Shown one piece after another: positions 5,511-7,652 of a DNA stretch of 7,652 bases (the first letter of the stretch is position 1; every line of letters begins with the position of its first letter). The stretch is taken from positions 1-7,652 of the forward strand of contig CAMWMM010000227.1 of the NCBI GenBank assembly GCA_947175285.1, given 5' to 3'. The stretch is from an uncultured Lachnospiraceae bacterium. Its GTDB lineage: Bacteria; Bacillota_A; Clostridia; Lachnospirales; Lachnospiraceae. The notes under the pieces were generated by a model, which had not been told where the DNA came from, did no database searches, and saw nothing but the letters and a program-made list of their open reading frames with translations. Position numbers and translations under genes: made by a program.

Positions 5511-7652
5511 TTATAATTCAGCCCATACCGGTTCTTCATCCCACTCCACTTCGATACGTTTACCGATGCTGTGGTAATAGCATAACAGGATGAATATCGG
5601 TATAAGAACTACATACTTTCTGATTCGTCTTCCTCTCTTCGCCCAGCCTATCATGGATGCCACGAGTTCCTGTTTCTTTTCTTCCGTCATTCCTGTTTCT
5701 TTATCCGCAAAGTAGAGAAGCAGATAGGTAAGACCTGCTATCATTGCCACAGTTGCATAGATTTCCACATGGGAGGTATCCCCGGTTTTGGGTTCTGTGT
5801 CTTTGGAGGGATTACCGGTGGTATTATTGGTGCTGCTGTTACTGCTGTTAATAGCTCCTGCATCTCCGCTGCCGGCACTGCGGCTGCTATTTTCAGCAGA
5901 ACCGTTGCCGGTGTTTTCTGCACCGTCTGCAATACTGTTATTTATGACAGTATTGTCATCTGCATCGGCATTATTACTGTCTTCATCGTTTCCTCCGGTT
6001 CCGGTATTACTGTTGTCTCCGGTATTGTCTCCCGTTCCGGTATCGCTGCCGTCTCCGTCGTTGTCTCCCGTTCCGGTATTACCGCTCTCCTTCTCAAACG
6101 TTGCCCTGATCGTATGGCCTTCCCTTACATCCACAAATGTATAATACCTGCTTGTTTCCGCCTGTGCTCGTACGGCTCTTGCACTTGCACTGTCTGTCAG
6201 TTCATCTGTCCTGTTCATGCCGTCTACCGTGACAGTCTTTATTCTGTAGCCGTCACCCGGTGTAATCTCAAAGGTCTGTGTGCCGCCTTCCTGCACCCAT
6301 ACATTGCCCCCCGGGGATATGCTTCCTCCTTCCTCTGCCAAAGCTGCAATGCAGTATTCCTTTGCAGTATCACTTATCCAGCTTGCATAGACATTGCTCT
6401 TACGCTCTATTGGTACATCAAAGTTAAAGGCTTCACTTCCATTATTCGTTGTTACCCACTGCCTGAACTTGTATCCTTCTTTGGAAGGAGCCCCAGGCTC
6501 TTTGGCATTCTTCCCACTCAGGACTGTCTGCACTTTCTGCGGTGTATCGTCTCCGTATGCGGTACTGCCGTCATAGAATGTTACTGTGTAGTAATCTACC
6601 GTAACTTCTACATCTTTATCCTCCACTGATACACGGACGTCTGTATTCACGCCGCCAGTTGCAGGAGATTCAATGGGCACTCCGGTAACATCATAAATGT
6701 AATAGGTTCCCTGCGCTACTGTTTTAAAATTTCCCGTCAGGCTGCCGTCCGCTGCTGATAACAGCATGAATGTTCTTCCGTGGTTTTCCCATTCACTGCC
6801 GTCTCTTTTGACTTTTATATCAACGCGGTAAGCAGATTCCGGCTTTTCTACCCATCGTCCGTAGTACACCTTATCTCCTGTTTCCGTAGTGCCAACAGCG
6901 GTTACCCTGTCGCCTGAGTAGTTCTCATTCGTATACCAGCCGTCGAAATCATAGTCAGAGTGCTGGGGCTTGGGCAGGGTAACACCTACGCCATATGTAT
7001 ATGTGCTGTCCTCCTGTGAAGCTTCGTAGCCGTCCAGATGGTATGTAATATGGTAGGTATCATCTGCAATATCACCAAGCTTCCACCCCCACCAAAAGTT
7101 GTCAGTATCATTACCATCTCTTGCATCTGCTTTAAAAGCATTCTGGGCAGCTTTAAGTGCGATTCCTGTCAGCGGTGTGCCGTCTTTTGTTACAAAAACA
7201 ATATTGCGGTCATCAGGAGTACCATAAAAAACATCTTTACCTTCATACATGAGAACCTCTGGAACACTTATGTCGGTTTCATCTGAAGGTATGACAATCT
7301 GTAAAATGCTTAACTTCTCACACCCCCAAAATGCCCCATCATCTATACTTGTTATACCATTCGGTATTTTTATATCAGTTAAGCTGCTACACTCATAAAA
7401 TGCACCGAAACCTATACTTGTTATACCATCCGGTATTTCTATACTGGTTAGGCTGCTACACTCATAAAATGTAGAGTTACCTATACTCGTTACGTTATCT
7501 GGTATTTCTATACTGGTTAAACTACTGCAATAACCAAATGCTTGAGAACCTATACTTGTCACACCATCCGGTATTTCTATATTTGCTAAGCTGCTACACT
7601 CATAAAATGCACCAAAACCTATACTTGTTACGCTATCCGGTATTTCTATACT
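5511..7652 (-). CDS. BspA-like leucine-rich-repeat surface protein with Listeria-Bacteroides repeats and PKTGD anchor (partial, N-terminus outside window)
   Basis: At least 713 residues are open to the window edge, so the signal peptide and start are not visible. Residues 1 to about 117 are 23-residue LRR_5/BspA-type repeats (pattern SIEIPDxVTSIGxxAFYECSSLT). Two InlB/Flg_new-type repeats follow, at about 201-267 (YHITYHLDGY...FDGWYT...YYGRW) and 353-425 (VTFYDG...YKFRQW...VYASW). Between them lies a beta-rich segment at about 274-352. A Flg_new_2-like domain spans about 434-522 (GGSISPGGNVWVQEGGTQTF...IRATFE). A Gly/Asn/Asp/Ser/Thr-rich linker (523-620) leads to PKTGD at 621-625. A membrane segment (about 629-648), a cytoplasmic-looking loop ending in KRGRRIRK, a second membrane segment (680-696) and an acidic tail follow. 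Such proteins are usually cell-surface binders of host or matrix ligands. A classical sortase substrate would end soon after the first segment, so the anchor is unusual. It is the first visible gene of the unit with the VanZ-like gene. Confidence 0.92.
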   Translation of the reverse strand, partial: SIEIPDSVTSIGFGAFYECSSLANIEIPDGVTSIGSQAFGYCSSLTSIEIPDNVTSIGNSTFYECSSLTSIEIPDGITSIGFGAFYECSSLTDIKIPNGITSIDDGAFWGCEKLSILQIVIPSDETDISVPEVLMYEGKDVFYGTPDDRNIVFVTKDGTPLTGIALKAAQNAFKADARDGNDTDNFWWGWKLGDIADDTYHITYHLDGYEASQEDSTYTYGVGVTLPKPQHSDYDFDGWYTNENYSGDRVTAVGTTETGDKVYYGRWVEKPESAYRVDIKVKRDGSEWENHGRTFMLLSAADGSLTGNFKTVAQGTYYIYDVTGVPIESPATGGVNTDVRVSVEDKDVEVTVDYYTVTFYDGSTAYGDDTPQKVQTVLSGKNAKEPGAPSKEGYKFRQWVTTNNGSEAFNFDVPIERKSNVYASWISDTAKEYCIAALAEEGGSISPGGNVWVQEGGTQTFEITPGDGYRIKTVTVDGMNRTDELTDSASARAVRAQAETSRYYTFVDVREGHTIRATFEKESGNTGTGDNDGDGSDTGTGDNTGDNSNTGTGGNDEDSNNADADDNTVINNSIADGAENTGNGSAENSSRSAGSGDAGAINSSNSSTNNTTGNPSKDTEPKTGDTSHVEIYATVAMIAGLTYLLLYFADKETGMTEEKKQELVASMIGWAKRGRRIRKYVVLIPIFILLCYYHSIGKRIEVEWDEEPVWAEL
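6025..6079 (-). repeat. Short direct repeat in the low-complexity linker of the surface protein
   Basis: A 19-bp identical word (TTGTCTCCCGTTCCGGTAT on the plus strand) occurs at 6025-6043 and 6061-6079, a 36-bp period encoding TGTGDN-type 12-residue units. Shorter, imperfect copies continue toward 5990. The stretch encodes the wall-spanning or stalk-like linker before the PKTGD motif and is prone to length change by slippage. Confidence 0.7.
7343..7652 (-). repeat. Tandem 69-bp repeats encoding 23-residue leucine-rich repeats
   Basis: Copies begin at 7343, 7412, 7481, 7550 and 7619 (plus-strand word CTATACT), an exact 69-bp period with the last cut by the window edge. The copies beginning at 7343, 7412 and 7550 are nearly identical over long stretches, while the one at 7481 is more diverged. 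They encode BspA-type units and probably continue beyond the window. Confidence 0.93.

Noticed and set aside
5769..6629. A 286-codon open frame on the plus strand opposite the surface-protein gene
   Set aside because: It is antisense to the Gly/Asn/Thr-rich linker and repeat domains, whose biased codons leave the opposite strand free of stops. Its product is a low-complexity Ile/Val/Ser/Gly string with no recognisable domain.
7560..7562. GTG as a start codon for the surface-protein gene
   Set aside because: It is an internal valine in the repeat IPDGVTSIG; the frame stays open with matching repeats to the window edge and there is no ribosome binding site before it.
7343..7652. CRISPR-like array from regular DNA repeats
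   Set aside because: The 69-bp period has no repeat/spacer alternation, and the repeats are in frame, encoding 23-residue LRR units of the surface protein.

Overview
The window looks like chromosomal DNA from a low-to-moderate GC Clostridia, most likely a Lachnospiraceae gut anaerobe. The reasons are the class III (Firmicutes-type) fructose-1,6-bisphosphatase, a lysine riboswitch ahead of dapA, AGGAGG-like ribosome binding sites, and a BspA-like leucine-rich-repeat surface protein ending in a PKTGD motif. The taxonomic call is an inference from gene content. All eight genes lie on the minus strand, so they are transcribed from high to low coordinates. Both outer genes are cut by the window edges.

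Reading in the direction of transcription, positions 7652 to 4472 hold a three-gene unit: a large secreted repeat protein (5' end missing), a VanZ-like membrane protein, and a small DUF7668-like protein. The last two are separated by 5 nt and look translationally coupled. A clear rho-independent terminator at 4472-4506 closes the unit. Positions 4443 to 3146 hold two separately promoted genes: a tandem OB-fold single-stranded-DNA-binding-like protein and a divergent corrinoid adenosyltransferase (CobO/BtuR family).

Positions 3128 to 1 hold the best-defined transcription unit. A strong sigma-A promoter is followed by a leader of about 270 nt carrying a lysine riboswitch and an intrinsic-terminator-like hairpin. 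Then come dapA and dapB, the first two enzymes of the diaminopimelate/lysine branch, and fbp, a gluconeogenic phosphatase, 24 nt after dapB. No terminator is visible between dapB and fbp, so fbp may be under lysine control.

No tRNA, rRNA, CRISPR array, insertion sequence or phage gene was seen. The window is mostly ordinary chromosome. The least explained parts are the C-terminal anchor of the surface protein with its VanZ/DUF7668 partners, and the placement of fbp in a lysine-riboswitch operon.
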